DNA of 64,000 nucleotides. Source: Bacteroidetes bacterium GWF2_33_16 (GTDB lineage: Bacteria; Bacteroidota; Bacteroidia; Bacteroidales; UBA12077). Positions 34,436 to 43,999 of the stretch are shown one piece after another. The DNA lies in the NCBI GenBank assembly GCA_001768565.1, contig MEOE01000013.1:124001-188000 (forward strand), written 5' to 3'. Position 1 is the first letter of the stretch. Each line of letters opens with the position of its first letter. The notes under the pieces were generated by a model. It was given only the letters and a program-made list of their open reading frames with translations. It was not told the DNA's origin and did not search any database. A program made the position numbers and the translations under genes.

Positions 34436-35101
34436 ATGGAACATCTTAGTCATCTTATTTTAAAGGTCGAGGAGGAATGGCTTAATAAGTTATTTATTGG
34501 GTGCAAGGAATTATTTTCAGAAACTAAAATTCCTTCGCATGATCATGAGCATTCAAAAAGAGTCTGGAATATTTGTAAAGAGATTATAATCGAATTGAGT
34601 AATTCGTTCTCAATTGATGAGAAACTGCTGGAGGCATGTATTATTGCATCTTTTTTTCACGATACCGGATTATCTAAAACCCTGAGCGAGAATCATGGGT
34701 TAGAAAGTAGAAAACTTTGCCAGGAATACTTCTTTCACAATAATATTGAAGAACCTGCAATTTTTGATCAAATACTCGAAGCAATTGAAAAACATGATGA
34801 TAAAGAGTATAAGGAGAGTAACAATAATCCCTACTCAATATTATCAATACTTTGCGCCGCCGATGATTTAGATGCCTTTGGACGAATTGGTATAATAAGA
34901 TATACCGAAATTTACCTATTAAGAGGAATTGGTTTTAACGAATTACCTAATGCGGTTATAGAAAATATGGATAAACGGTTTGTTAACTTCGAACGGAACT
35001 ATCGTTTTTTGCCCCGTCTTTACAATAAGTACTTAAATCAATATCAGATTGCCAAAGATTTTTTTATTGAACTAAAAAAAGAAATTACTTCGTCTTATTA
35101 A
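34436..35101 (+). CDS. HD-domain hydrolase
   Basis: 222 residues. The HD superfamily core is visible as HDHEHSKRVWNICKEI (metal His-Asp pair near residue 34) and then ASFFHDTGLSKT (second His-Asp, near 69) followed by HGLESRKL. HD domains bind metal and hydrolyse phosphoesters of nucleotides or related compounds; the substrate is unknown. The longer frame back to a TTG at 34325 would run through the terminator and overlap the HTH gene, so ATG 34436 is chosen. Its end overlaps the end of the converging membrane-protein gene by 17 bases. Confidence 0.85.
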   Translation: MEHLSHLILKVEEEWLNKLFIGCKELFSETKIPSHDHEHSKRVWNICKEIIIELSNSFSIDEKLLEACIIASFFHDTGLSKTLSENHGLESRKLCQEYFFHNNIEEPAIFDQILEAIEKHDDKEYKESNNNPYSILSILCAADDLDAFGRIGIIRYTEIYLLRGIGFNELPNAVIENMDKRFVNFERNYRFLPRLYNKYLNQYQIAKDFFIELKKEITSSY

Positions 35102-35720
35102 CAATTCTTCTGTTTGATATTATTGCAATAACCAACAGCATTGTTGAACTAAAATAAACGATATACATTGTCGCCTTTTTTAAAAAATCACCATTTAATG
35201 AATACAATAATATAGGAATACCTATCCAACTTAAAATAATTAACCACAAAATAACTGTCCAAATCTTTGATTTATAATAATTTCTTATCTGAATATTATT
35301 TTCAATAAGTATTCTAAAAAAATCATTTTTAAACTCATTCCAGTTATTGCTAAGTGATGTTTTCTTATAAAAATCTAGCCGTACTTTGCTCCCATCCTTC
35401 GATTTTATCTCAATAACTTCAGCAATTGTTCCTCCTTGACTGTAATGATAAAACCAAATTAGTTCGGTCCATTTTAAATATGTGTTTTTATTAATTACTA
35501 TTCCTGATTGATCCATTTCAACTACATATTCTTCAATTGGAACAACTTTTTTATAAAAGAAAAAAGAAAAAATAAATAGAAAGAAGAAAAATAAAGTAAG
35601 GTTACGATTTTGGGTATAATATGCAATTAAAGTAATAAATGTAAATCCAATTAAAACATAAACTAATACAATTATAATTGTTTTGGGATTTTTAATTATT
35701 TCGAATCTGTACTCTTTCAT
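35085..35720 (-). CDS. Membrane protein of unknown function
   Basis: 211 residues. Two membrane hairpins (helices at about 14-32 and 38-57; then about 153-171 and 181-200) flank a soluble segment of about 60-145 with VEMDQSGIVINKNTYLKWTELIWFYHYSQGG, which looks like a PH-like (bPH/YcxB) domain sandwiched by membrane helices. No family assigned with confidence. It lies 8 bases after the fumarylacetoacetate-hydrolase-family gene on the same strand, so it is the last gene of that unit, and overlaps the converging HD gene. Confidence 0.75.
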   Translation of the reverse strand: MKEYRFEIIKNPKTIIIVLVYVLIGFTFITLIAYYTQNRNLTLFFFFLFIFSFFFYKKVVPIEEYVVEMDQSGIVINKNTYLKWTELIWFYHYSQGGTIAEVIEIKSKDGSKVRLDFYKKTSLSNNWNEFKNDFFRILIENNIQIRNYYKSKIWTVILWLIILSWIGIPILLYSLNGDFLKKATMYIVYFSSTMLLVIAIISNRRIVNKTK

Positions 35721-35728
35721 CAGAATGA

Positions 35729-36340
35729 TTATTTTATCTGAAAATCCAGCATTTTTTTATCCTCTATAAACGCTGTAAGACGATCACCAATTTTAACAGG
35801 CCCAACTCCGGCAGGTGTTCCAGTAAACATTAAATCCCCAATTTTAATGGTCATAAATTTTGACACATGTGCAATTAATTGATCAACATGAAATATCATC
35901 TGACTGGTATTACCCTCCTGAACAATTTGTCCATTTAACTCCAATCGAAAGCTTAAATTATTAAAATCAGCAATGCTTTCTAATTGCAAAAACTTACTAA
36001 TAGGAGCAGCACCATCAAAAGCTTTAGAAATTTCCCAGGGCAAACCCTTTTCTTTGCATTTATTTTGAAGATCGCGTGCTGTAAAATCAATACCAATAGC
36101 AATTTCGCTATAATACCTATGAGCAAACTTTGGAGCAATATTTTTACCGACCTTATTAAACTTAATTACGATTTCGACTTCGTATTGAATATCATTTGAA
36201 AAATCGGGATAAAAAAAAGGCTGATTATTACGAACTAAAGTAGTTTCGGGCTTTAGAAAAAAAATAGGCTCCACTGGAACAGGATTATTCAGTTCCTTAG
36301 CATGATCAATGTAATTTCTGCCAATTGCTATTATTTTCAT
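35729..36340 (-). CDS. Fumarylacetoacetate hydrolase family protein
   Basis: 203 residues covering one FAH fold. IGRNYIDHAKEL at the N-terminus, FLKPETTLV and the metal cluster EVEIVIKF (Glu), IGIDFTARDLQ (Asp) and a Glu in AISKAFDGAAP-like ISKAFDGAAP are present; GDLMFTGTPAGVGP near the C-terminus is characteristic. The family covers isomerases and hydrolases of beta-diketone and oxaloacetate-related acids; the exact reaction is unknown. It lies between a predicted exonuclease and a membrane protein on the same strand. Confidence 0.9.
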   Translation of the reverse strand: MKIIAIGRNYIDHAKELNNPVPVEPIFFLKPETTLVRNNQPFFYPDFSNDIQYEVEIVIKFNKVGKNIAPKFAHRYYSEIAIGIDFTARDLQNKCKEKGLPWEISKAFDGAAPISKFLQLESIADFNNLSFRLELNGQIVQEGNTSQMIFHVDQLIAHVSKFMTIKIGDLMFTGTPAGVGPVKIGDRLTAFIEDKKMLDFQIK

Positions 36341-36390
36341 ATTTTTATAGTATCAAGTATTTAGACTTAAATCTCACATTTTGACACTAT

Positions 36391-37158
36391 TTACGAATTA
36401 AACTTCCTCAACTTAATTGCCGTAAGTACTTTCTTGGTATACAATGGGAAATCGCTGGATAACATCCATCCAAAATAACCAGAATCCTTTTCAAGAACAG
36501 ATTCAACTGTTTGCCCTTTATACTTTCCAAAATTAAATACTTCTTCGCCTTTATCGTTATAAACAATTCGGCCAGCAAAATCAGCATTATTATTATGTGA
36601 TGAAAATTTCGATAAAGATTCAATATCGTTTTCCAAGTCTTTATAGCGGTCGATTTGAGCCTGCAGTATTTCGTAGGTTGCCAAGGTATCAGCTTCAGCA
36701 CTATGAGCATTTTCAAGGTCTTTCTCACAATAAAATTTATAAGCCGCACCGAGTGTTCGTTGCTCCATTTTATGAAAAATAACCTGTACATCAATAAAGC
36801 GTAGTTTCTTTAGATCAAACTCTACTCCTACCCGAATAAATTCTTCTGCAAGTAATGGTATATCGAACTTGTTTGAATTATATCCAGCCAAATCACAACC
36901 TTCGAGAAAATGAGCAATATTTTTGCCAATTAAATTAAAGGTGGGTGCATCTTTGACATCTTCGTCGGTTATGCCATGTATTTCGGTTGCTTGCTTAGGA
37001 ATAGGCATTTCCGGATTTACTCTCATTGTTTTCGTTTCATCTTTTCCATTTGGATGAATTTTAAGCAATGATATTTCAACTATTCTATCGTTTGTAATAT
37101 CAATACCGGTTGTTTCAAGATCGAAAAATACAATTGGTCTTTTCAGATTGAGTTTCAT
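36391..37158 (-). CDS. DnaQ-like 3'-5' exonuclease with DUF3820 tail
   Basis: 255 residues. The DEDDh exonuclease domain (about 5-180) has VFFDLETTGID (Asp-Glu), AGYNSNKFDIPLL (Asp) and AHSAEADTLATYEIL (His-Asp). The C-terminal part (about 200-255) shows FNFGKYKGQTVESVLEKDSG, a DUF3820-like domain. It could be a proof-reading or RNase T-like nuclease; the substrate is not determined. It lies directly downstream of dnaN on the same strand with a terminator between, so it may still be linked in replication. Confidence 0.9.
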   Translation of the reverse strand: MKLNLKRPIVFFDLETTGIDITNDRIVEISLLKIHPNGKDETKTMRVNPEMPIPKQATEIHGITDEDVKDAPTFNLIGKNIAHFLEGCDLAGYNSNKFDIPLLAEEFIRVGVEFDLKKLRFIDVQVIFHKMEQRTLGAAYKFYCEKDLENAHSAEADTLATYEILQAQIDRYKDLENDIESLSKFSSHNNNADFAGRIVYNDKGEEVFNFGKYKGQTVESVLEKDSGYFGWMLSSDFPLYTKKVLTAIKLRKFNS

Positions 37159-37183
37159 AATTTGCTTTTGTTTGGCTATAATT

Positions 37184-37214
37184 AAAAAAAAAGAGCTTCT
37201 TACGAAACTCTTTT
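37184..37214 (-). terminator. Terminator after dnaN
   Basis: 7-bp stem (37189-37195 with 37208-37214, AAAAGAG/CTCTTTT) with a 12-base loop. On the minus strand it is followed by a T-run. It lies 20 bases after the dnaN stop and before the exonuclease start. Confidence 0.65.
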
Positions 37215-37234
37215 CGTATGATTTATATTGGTTA

Positions 37235-38365
37235 TTAAACGTTAATCATCATTGGCATAAGAAGCATCAATACATTTTCGTCTTCGTTCTCCTTTTCAGC
37301 TGGAAAAAGGATTCCTGCACGAGAAGGATCAGAAAGTTCCATTAATATATCAGTAGATGAAAGATTTGATAAAATCTCAATTAAGAAAGAGGATTTAAAT
37401 CCGATCTCCATATCATCACCTTCGTACTGGCAATTTAGACGTTCATTTGCTGAAATTGAAAAGTCTATATCCTGAGCTGAAACATTTAATTGGTTTCCTT
37501 TTAGATCAAGCTTAACAAGATTGCTGGCCTGATTTGAAAACAATGCTACACGTTTTAATGCATTATAAAGCTCTAGTCGATCGATTGTAAGTTTATTTGG
37601 GTTATTTGTTGGAATAACCGAGTTATAACTAGGATAATTTCCTTCAACCAAACGAGAAACAAGTTTATATTCGGCTAATGTAAAAAATGCATTCTTATCG
37701 TCGAATTCTATTAGCACCTCATTTTGCTCTTTTGGAAGGATGGCTTTTAAAAGTGATGCAGGTTTCTTTGGTAAAATAAATGATGCCTCCTGTTCAGCTT
37801 TTACATCCAGTCTTCGGTAACGAACCAATTTGTGCGCATCCGATGCAACAAAAGTCATGTTATCGGTAAATAACTCGATAAAAATACCATTCATAACAGG
37901 TCGTAACTCATCATCGGCAGTTGCAAAGAGCGTTTTGGTAATACCACTTAATAATACATTAGCTGGAAGCTGAATAGAATTCTTTTGATCTGCTTTAATA
38001 GCAGGTAACTGAGGAAAATCTTCTCCATTCTGGCCTACAATATTGTATTTACCATTTTCTGTTGTAATAACTATTCCGAATGTATCGGTATTAATATCGA
38101 ATGTTAAAGGTTGATCTGGAAATTCCTTTAATGTATCGGTTAAAATACGTGCAGGAATTGCAATACCTCCTTCATCGGTTACATTTTCCAGCTGAATAGT
38201 AGTTATCAACGTTGTTTCAAGGTCTGATGCAGTGATTTTAAGTTCTTTTTTACTTATCTTAAAAAGAAAATTATCAAGAATTGGCAATGTGTTTTTATTA
38301 CTAATAACTCTGCTAATTGCCTGCAGGTGACTCAATAATGCTGTACTCGAAATAACAAATTTCAT
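37235..38365 (-). CDS. dnaN: DNA polymerase III beta subunit (sliding clamp)
   Basis: 376 residues forming three copies of the clamp fold. MKFVISSTALLSHLQAISRVI and NTLPILDNFLFKI start domain 1; LPAVLL-like segments mark domain 2; IPTNNPNKLTIDRLELYNALKRVALFSN and the C-terminal LMLLMPMMINV mark domain 3 and the conserved C-terminal M-P-x. It dimerises round DNA and tethers the replicase. Its own terminator follows; no dnaA lies beside it, unlike in many bacteria, so this is an unlinked dnaN. Confidence 0.96.
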   Translation of the reverse strand: MKFVISSTALLSHLQAISRVISNKNTLPILDNFLFKISKKELKITASDLETTLITTIQLENVTDEGGIAIPARILTDTLKEFPDQPLTFDINTDTFGIVITTENGKYNIVGQNGEDFPQLPAIKADQKNSIQLPANVLLSGITKTLFATADDELRPVMNGIFIELFTDNMTFVASDAHKLVRYRRLDVKAEQEASFILPKKPASLLKAILPKEQNEVLIEFDDKNAFFTLAEYKLVSRLVEGNYPSYNSVIPTNNPNKLTIDRLELYNALKRVALFSNQASNLVKLDLKGNQLNVSAQDIDFSISANERLNCQYEGDDMEIGFKSSFLIEILSNLSSTDILMELSDPSRAGILFPAEKENEDENVLMLLMPMMINV

Positions 38366-38433
38366 CGGGTTTTATTTTTAAGTTTTTATAATTTAAAATT
38401 AGCGTAATTCGTTCTTAATTAATTATCAATAAT

Positions 38434-38475
38434 ACAAAAAAAAACTCAAGTAGCCAATAAGCTTACTCGATTTTT
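38434..38475 (-). terminator. Terminator after the gldF-gldG-DUF4340 operon
   Basis: Stem of about 10 pairs with one bulge (arms near 38444-38453 and 38461-38470). On the minus strand the one mismatch becomes G-U, and nine T's follow. It begins 4 bases past the DUF4340 stop. Confidence 0.75.
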
Positions 38476-38478
38476 GTG

Positions 38479-39468
38479 TTAGCGAAAATAATCAATTTCT
38501 TTCAATAATGGGTCAAAAACATAATATTGAATTAATAACAATTCGTGGTTATTATTTAACAAGGCATACGCTCTGTTAAGATCGAATTCGGTTTTCTCGC
38601 CAAAGCCATCGATTCTGTTTTCTGACTTTTTCTGAAATATTTTAATATTATTTTTGATTCCATTAATATCTTCAACAGTTATTTGAATATGAGGCTCACT
38701 TGTTAATATGGAATCGACTTTTTCTTTTGTCCATCCTGAAATAACATCCTCGAATTGGATATTCTGAAAGTAAGTAAAGTATCGAGCTACTTTTTCAACA
38801 TTAAAACTCTGTTCGGGATTATTATTCACATCAGAGAGTGCAAATGACCCATCATTAAAATTTTTTATTTTAAATGATTTATCAGGATTTTTGTGATATT
38901 CAACAGAAATAACACTAATATTTTGAGGTAAAAAATTAAACACCAATTTGTTACGCCAAAAGGTTTCGTCAGGTATAAAAAGATGAGAAACAAGGCCTTT
39001 AAATCCTGGAATTTTAACAGTATATGGCTCTGATGAATTTACCATCATCATATATGTTTTATCGTTGCTCATAGCTGGTGGATTAACAAAAAAACGTAGT
39101 GTTTTAAACCTGTTTTTCTTAATCTCAACAAGAACACCCTCTCTTTTTAACAAGTTAGTTATCTGACTTTTATCAATTTTAGAAACAGGATATAAAATCT
39201 CCAATCGATTTATTGCCTGCAAAAAGTTCGCAATAATCTCATCTTTAACTAAAAACTTATTATTTACCTTCCATTGGCTATTTTCTTTGGTAAGTATAAC
39301 TCTATTTTTCTCATCTATTATTCTTATTTCAAGAACTTTACTGGTATTTTCAACAGAAAATTGGCTGTTTCTAGGATTTAAATTACCAGATGAATTTGAG
39401 AAGAAAAATAAAAATATAGCAACAATTAATAAAACCAATGCTAGAGTGTAATACTTATAATTTCGCAT
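38479..39468 (-). CDS. DUF4340 domain-containing protein
   Basis: 329 residues. A single N-terminal membrane helix (about 7-25) anchors a large extracytoplasmic DUF4340 domain, which includes LTKENSQWKVNNKF and the SKIDKSQITNLL and IPGFKGLVSHLF regions. It follows gldG by 37 bases and closes the gldF-gldG operon; in many genomes DUF4340 proteins lie beside the ABC transporter and GldG-like proteins, which suggests a shared complex. Its function is unknown. Confidence 0.85.
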   Translation of the reverse strand: MRNYKYYTLALVLLIVAIFLFFFSNSSGNLNPRNSQFSVENTSKVLEIRIIDEKNRVILTKENSQWKVNNKFLVKDEIIANFLQAINRLEILYPVSKIDKSQITNLLKREGVLVEIKKNRFKTLRFFVNPPAMSNDKTYMMMVNSSEPYTVKIPGFKGLVSHLFIPDETFWRNKLVFNFLPQNISVISVEYHKNPDKSFKIKNFNDGSFALSDVNNNPEQSFNVEKVARYFTYFQNIQFEDVISGWTKEKVDSILTSEPHIQITVEDINGIKNNIKIFQKKSENRIDGFGEKTEFDLNRAYALLNNNHELLLIQYYVFDPLLKEIDYFR

Positions 39469-39505
39469 AGAAGTTTAAATAAAAAATTAATTTTTAAGGC
39501 AGAGA

Positions 39506-41203
39506 TCAGCTATATTTTTTCCGTCTCAGGTAATTCCATACAAAGGCAAAAATGATTATTAATAATAATGGAATAATTGTATTAATCAATTGCCATTTAA
39601 GTCGTTGATTAAGTATTACTGATTTATCGAGTAATCGTAGTTTTATTTCTCTTGAACGAAGGTTTATTATACCATCCTTATCGACCAGATAATGCACCAT
39701 ATTCATTACAAGGTCTTTATTACCATAAGTTTGTTTTGTATACCGATCGTAACCCAGAGGAGATAAAAACACTCCATCGACCCGAGTAGTAACATCATTG
39801 CGGATAATATCAGCATCAGAAACAACAATCATTTTTGTAGGTACACTTTTCTCCAGGTAATTAAACTCCTGACCTGCAATATATTCATTTATAATTCGGT
39901 TTTTAAAAACAGATTCAAATTCGCCATCAAGAATAACAGCTATGGGTTGGAACGATTGATTAAAAGCATAAGGGTCTATATTGTCTTTAACTTGATCCAG
40001 ACTAATTAAAACAGGAACATCCAGTATTCGTGCGTTCTGCGATGAAGATAAAATAATTTCCTTTTTGATTTTCGGATTTTGACCAACAGTATCAATTACA
40101 CTTGGAAATTCGGTTTTAATCAAATTCAGATTTCGCGTAACAGGATGATTGCCCTGTGCATTAATTAATGGATAATAAATCCATGGTGCAGGAGTAAACT
40201 TAGGTTGTGTACCGGCAACTGCGGTATTAACAGGTATAATTGCACATTGTAAATCCTGAATAACATTTGGATTTACACGTACGCCATATTTAAAAAGCTG
40301 ATCATCAATATTAGCATTATTATACAAAGCAAATGTGATACTTCCCGATGAAAGACTATCCTTATCGACTTTTACTGCATCAATAAACCAGATTATCTTT
40401 CCTCCATTCATTAAGTATTGATCTACAATAAACTTACTTTTTTCGGTATACAACTCAGTAGGGCCAGCAATAATAACAGCCTCATATGGTTCAAGAATAT
40501 TCACAAATTCTTTAATTGTAACTCTATCAATATCATAATAACCAGATAATTCGCGTGTAATATCGCCTGTTTGAAACTCATCAAGTTCTCCCTGCCCTTC
40601 AATAAAAGCAATCCTCTTGCGTTGGGTCGTGCTAAGTTTTCTAATTGCATCAATAAAATTATACTCCAACGTTTGTATTGAGTTATTCAAGTTGACATCG
40701 GCAGAAAATCCAGGATTATTAATTAATAGATTTAAGGGTATTTCTTTCCCCTGATAAGAAACTATTGCTCCTGGGAATAAAATTTTTTCGGCTACTCCCC
40801 CTTCTCTATCGCGATCTTTAACATTGGTTGGATTTAATCCACGATCGAATAATTCCTGATAAATGGCATTTCTTTTTGATTGATCAGTTGAATTTGATGG
40901 ATTAATAAATGTGTACTTAATATTATCTCCAGCAATTATCCTGAATTCATCCATTAACTCTGCAAGCGAGCGACGCATTCGTTGAAAAGCAATTGGCATT
41001 TCACCATCAAGGTAAATCTCAATGTAAACAATGTCGTTAATTGATGTAATTACTTTTTTCGATTGCTCAGATAAGGTATACCTTTTATCGGTTGTTAAAT
41101 CGATACGAAAATATAAATAGCCAGCAATATAATTAACAATCACAATTATTGCTATTGCTAAAAGAAGTTGAATGATATTTTGCTTTTTGTTATTCTTTCT
41201 CAT
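39506..41203 (-). CDS. gldG: Gliding motility-type ABC auxiliary protein GldG
   Basis: 565 residues. Membrane helix near the N-terminus (about 10-30, IIQLLLAIAIIVIVNYIAGY), a large extracytoplasmic domain, then a second membrane helix close to the C-terminus (about 540-558). RIDLTTDKRYTLSEQSKKVI and the EIYLDGEMPIAFQRM segment are typical of GldG, which pairs with the GldF permease and GldA ATPase. GldA is not in the window. In gliding species this ABC system is needed for motility; in non-gliding Bacteroidota it is retained with unknown role. It follows gldF by 18 bases. Confidence 0.9.
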   Translation of the reverse strand: MRKNNKKQNIIQLLLAIAIIVIVNYIAGYLYFRIDLTTDKRYTLSEQSKKVITSINDIVYIEIYLDGEMPIAFQRMRRSLAELMDEFRIIAGDNIKYTFINPSNSTDQSKRNAIYQELFDRGLNPTNVKDRDREGGVAEKILFPGAIVSYQGKEIPLNLLINNPGFSADVNLNNSIQTLEYNFIDAIRKLSTTQRKRIAFIEGQGELDEFQTGDITRELSGYYDIDRVTIKEFVNILEPYEAVIIAGPTELYTEKSKFIVDQYLMNGGKIIWFIDAVKVDKDSLSSGSITFALYNNANIDDQLFKYGVRVNPNVIQDLQCAIIPVNTAVAGTQPKFTPAPWIYYPLINAQGNHPVTRNLNLIKTEFPSVIDTVGQNPKIKKEIILSSSQNARILDVPVLISLDQVKDNIDPYAFNQSFQPIAVILDGEFESVFKNRIINEYIAGQEFNYLEKSVPTKMIVVSDADIIRNDVTTRVDGVFLSPLGYDRYTKQTYGNKDLVMNMVHYLVDKDGIINLRSREIKLRLLDKSVILNQRLKWQLINTIIPLLLIIIFAFVWNYLRRKKYS

Positions 41204-41221
41204 TGAGATTTTATGAAATAA

Positions 41222-41953
41222 TTACCATTTTCTGCTTTGAAGAATTATTTTGGTTAGTAAGGTGAAAATAATTGTAACACTTATAAAATAGATTATATCA
41301 CGACTATCAATTACACCCTTGCTAAGAGATTTATAATGTTCATTAATACCTAGATTAATAACAATACTATCGATCTTGCCAAAAAGTGCCAGCTCACTTA
41401 AATAATCAAAACCAATAAAAAATACAAAGCATAAAAACATACCAATAATAAATGCTACAATCTGATTTTCAGTAATTGATGAAGAAAAAATACCAATTGA
41501 AACATAAATTGCCGACAAAAAAACCAATCCTATATAAGAACCCCAGGTACCACCAGTATCAATGCTACCTATAGGATTTCCAAGTTTGTAAACAGAATAA
41601 AAATAAAGCAAGGTGGGCACTATTGAAAATAGAACCAATATAAAAGCAGCAAGACTCTTGGCCGAAATAATTTTCAAATCTGTTATTGGTCGAGTAAAAA
41701 GTGTTTCAATTGTACCTGATTTTTTCTCGTCGGGAAACATCCGCATTGTAATTGCCGGCACAAGAAATAGAAAAATCCAGGGAGCAATAATAAACAATGA
41801 ATCGAGCGAAGCATAACCTCCATCGAGCACATTGTTTGAACCCGGAAAAACCCAAATAAAAAGGCTATTTACAATTAGAAAAACAATAATTACAATATAT
41901 CCGGTAAGCGAACTAAAAAAACTACTTATTTCTTTTTTTAAAAGTGTAAACAT
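41222..41953 (-). CDS. gldF: ABC transporter permease GldF
   Basis: 243 residues with about six membrane helices. The start MFTLLKKEISSFFSSLTGYIV and the following long loop (RMFPDEKKSGTIETLFTRPITD, the ABC-2 permease coupling region) are typical of GldF and NosY-like permeases. With GldG and an ATPase it would form an ABC-2 exporter or complex; the ATPase gene is elsewhere. It is first of the gldF-gldG-DUF4340 operon, divergent from the PagL-like gene. A TAAATTTG box lies upstream. Confidence 0.9.
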   Translation of the reverse strand: MFTLLKKEISSFFSSLTGYIVIIVFLIVNSLFIWVFPGSNNVLDGGYASLDSLFIIAPWIFLFLVPAITMRMFPDEKKSGTIETLFTRPITDLKIISAKSLAAFILVLFSIVPTLLYFYSVYKLGNPIGSIDTGGTWGSYIGLVFLSAIYVSIGIFSSSITENQIVAFIIGMFLCFVFFIGFDYLSELALFGKIDSIVINLGINEHYKSLSKGVIDSRDIIYFISVTIIFTLLTKIILQSRKW

Positions 41954-41978
41954 ATATTGGTTTGATTTTATCGAATCA

Positions 41979-42008
41979 CAAATTTAAATTTAAATATCAA
42001 GATTCAAA
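41979..42008 (-). promoter_or_regulatory. Candidate gldF promoter
   Basis: On the minus strand TTTG (42005-42008), 18 bases, TAAATTTG (41979-41986). Spacing is one base short of the usual range. It lies 25 bases before the gldF start. Confidence 0.5.
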
Positions 42009-42124
42009 ACACAATCATATATTAGCTATTACAATCTGCTTATTTAAAATTGACAGATATTAACTAATGTACACGAATATTATAAATCATTCCTTAATTT
42101 TGTTTCCAATTTTAATTCTTATAG

Positions 42125-43237
42125 ATGGTAAGTAAACGAATACTAGTTTTTATAATTGCATTGATTTTTCCCTTGTTTGGATTGGGTCAACAGATTATTA
42201 ATTTTTCGGAGAACAGTTATCTTGAAATTAATTATGGTTATGGTTTCTTAATGCCTCATCATAGTTCCATCAGTTATTTGCTCGAAGACCATATTAAAAC
42301 TTTTGATATTAAATTTATAAAATCGACCAGTGGTAAAAAATTCTGGAATCAGCTTTACAGATATCCTGATTATGGATTAGCTTTTTATCGATCAAATCTT
42401 GGCAACAAAGAAGTATTTGGCTATTCAAATGCACTTTATGGGTTTACTAAAATACCCTTAATTCGATTCCCAAAAGGGTCAACGATTAATTATCAAATAG
42501 GAGTTGGAGCAGCTTACATTACAAACCATTTTGATATTAATTCAAATTATAAGAACCTGGCAATAGGAACAGCTTTAAACGTTTACATCGATTTTAGTTT
42601 AAACTCATACATTGCTCTAACCAAAAAAATTGGAATAACAAATAATATACGATTTACACATGTATCAAATGGAAACATCCAAAACCCAAATTATGGGCTT
42701 AATGTTCTTTCCACTTCAATTGGTTTAGCTTATCAGTTTAATGCTGATTATCATATTAAGGAAATAGTTGAATTACCTGAAATTGAATCAAAAAATAATT
42801 TTTTAATAACCTTATCAGGTGGAGCAAAATCTATTAATCATTATACGAACGGAACATATTTAGCATCATCGCTTGCATTGGATTTTAATCGCAAATACAA
42901 TTTAAAAGGTAAATGGGGTATTGGTATTGATGTATTCTTTGATGCCACGAACAAACAATTCTCTGAAAGCAATGATAATAATGACTTCGTTAATCCTGAC
43001 CTTTACCAAATAGGGACTCATGTTTTACATGATGCAACCATGAATAAAATAACATTTACAGTTCAGCTTGGAGTTTACTTATATGCTCCTGTTGAAACCG
43101 AAGCATTTTTCTATTCAAGAACAGGATTACGATATGCATTAAGCGATAAATGGAATATAAGTATGACATTGAAATCTCATTATGCAATTGCAAGTTTTAT
43201 TGAATGGGGCGTGGGTTACTCAATACTGGCAAATTGA
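42125..43237 (+). CDS. PagL-like lipid A 3-O-deacylase / acyloxyacyl hydrolase
   Basis: 370 residues with a signal peptide (about 1-20). Strands alternate in a beta-barrel way, and NNIRFTHVSNGNIQNPN near 180 holds the His-x-Ser-Asn motif of PagL, an outer-membrane enzyme that removes a 3-O acyl chain from lipid A. It is much longer than enterobacterial PagL (about 150 residues), so a second barrel-like part is present (C-terminal 190 residues). Bacteroidota homologues are often annotated as acyloxyacyl hydrolase; the activity here is inferred. lpxB is in the next converging unit. A TAATTTTG box lies at 42095-42102. Confidence 0.7.
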   Translation: MVSKRILVFIIALIFPLFGLGQQIINFSENSYLEINYGYGFLMPHHSSISYLLEDHIKTFDIKFIKSTSGKKFWNQLYRYPDYGLAFYRSNLGNKEVFGYSNALYGFTKIPLIRFPKGSTINYQIGVGAAYITNHFDINSNYKNLAIGTALNVYIDFSLNSYIALTKKIGITNNIRFTHVSNGNIQNPNYGLNVLSTSIGLAYQFNADYHIKEIVELPEIESKNNFLITLSGGAKSINHYTNGTYLASSLALDFNRKYNLKGKWGIGIDVFFDATNKQFSESNDNNDFVNPDLYQIGTHVLHDATMNKITFTVQLGVYLYAPVETEAFFYSRTGLRYALSDKWNISMTLKSHYAIASFIEWGVGYSILAN

Positions 43238-43274
43238 TATAATTGATAATACTTAAAATGAATTATTACATACA

Positions 43275-43997
43275 ATGAAACACATTTATTTCATAACCAC
43301 TCTACTAATTATTACAATAAGTTGCGATAGTACCTTTATGAATTCTGGAGATATTAATCGAATAGATGTGCAAGTTGAAGAGTTTAAAGAAATATTTATC
43401 AATGATATTTTTGATGTGTATTTATATCAGGATAGTATTTGCAAACTAAGCATCGAAGGAGGGAGCAATTTATTACCAGAAATTTCATACAAGGTTACGG
43501 ATGGTAAGCTTACTGTTTCTAATAAAAATACTGCACAGTGGAGTAGAGATTATGAAAAAATCAAGTTGCATATTTCCGTTAATAAATTGTTGTATCTGTA
43601 TTTGAAGGAATCGTCGAAAATACATTCTGTTGATACAATAATAACTCCTCAACTAGAAGTATATTCAATTACAGATTATGCAGATATATATTTAATGGTT
43701 AAGTGCGATAATTTTTATTTTGTAAACGAAGGAACATCTGGGGCTTACATCGAATTAAAGGGTTCGTCACAAAATTTTAATTCATGGATAAGAGCTTCAG
43801 CGATTTTAAAAGCAGATGAGTTTTTTTCCGAGAATGTAATTATAGAAACAGAGAGTATTGGCGATTGCTATGTTTATGCAACTAAAAAGCTCACAGTTAA
43901 AATTAATAATTCCGGGAATATTTATTATACAGGAAATCCCGAAACAATCATTTTGTTGAACGACAGAGCAAAGCAACAACTAATAGAAATAAAATGA
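43275..43997 (+). CDS. Head-GIN/DUF2807 lipoprotein
   Basis: 240 residues. The signal sequence ends ITISC (Cys17), a lipoprotein-type site, and the mature part is a DUF2807 (auto-transporter adhesin, head GIN) beta-helix with repeating short strands: FKEIFINDIFDVYLYQ, LSIEGGSNLL, VYSITDYADIYLMV, VIIETESIGDCYVYATK and LTVKINNSGNIYYTG. Bacteroidota outer-membrane or periplasmic lipoproteins of this kind are common; function not known. It lies 37 bases after the PagL-like gene, possibly in one unit, and ends 2 bases before the lpxB stop on the other strand. Confidence 0.85.
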   Translation: MKHIYFITTLLIITISCDSTFMNSGDINRIDVQVEEFKEIFINDIFDVYLYQDSICKLSIEGGSNLLPEISYKVTDGKLTVSNKNTAQWSRDYEKIKLHISVNKLLYLYLKESSKIHSVDTIITPQLEVYSITDYADIYLMVKCDNFYFVNEGTSGAYIELKGSSQNFNSWIRASAILKADEFFSENVIIETESIGDCYVYATKKLTVKINNSGNIYYTGNPETIILLNDRAKQQLIEIK

Positions 43998-43999
43998 TG

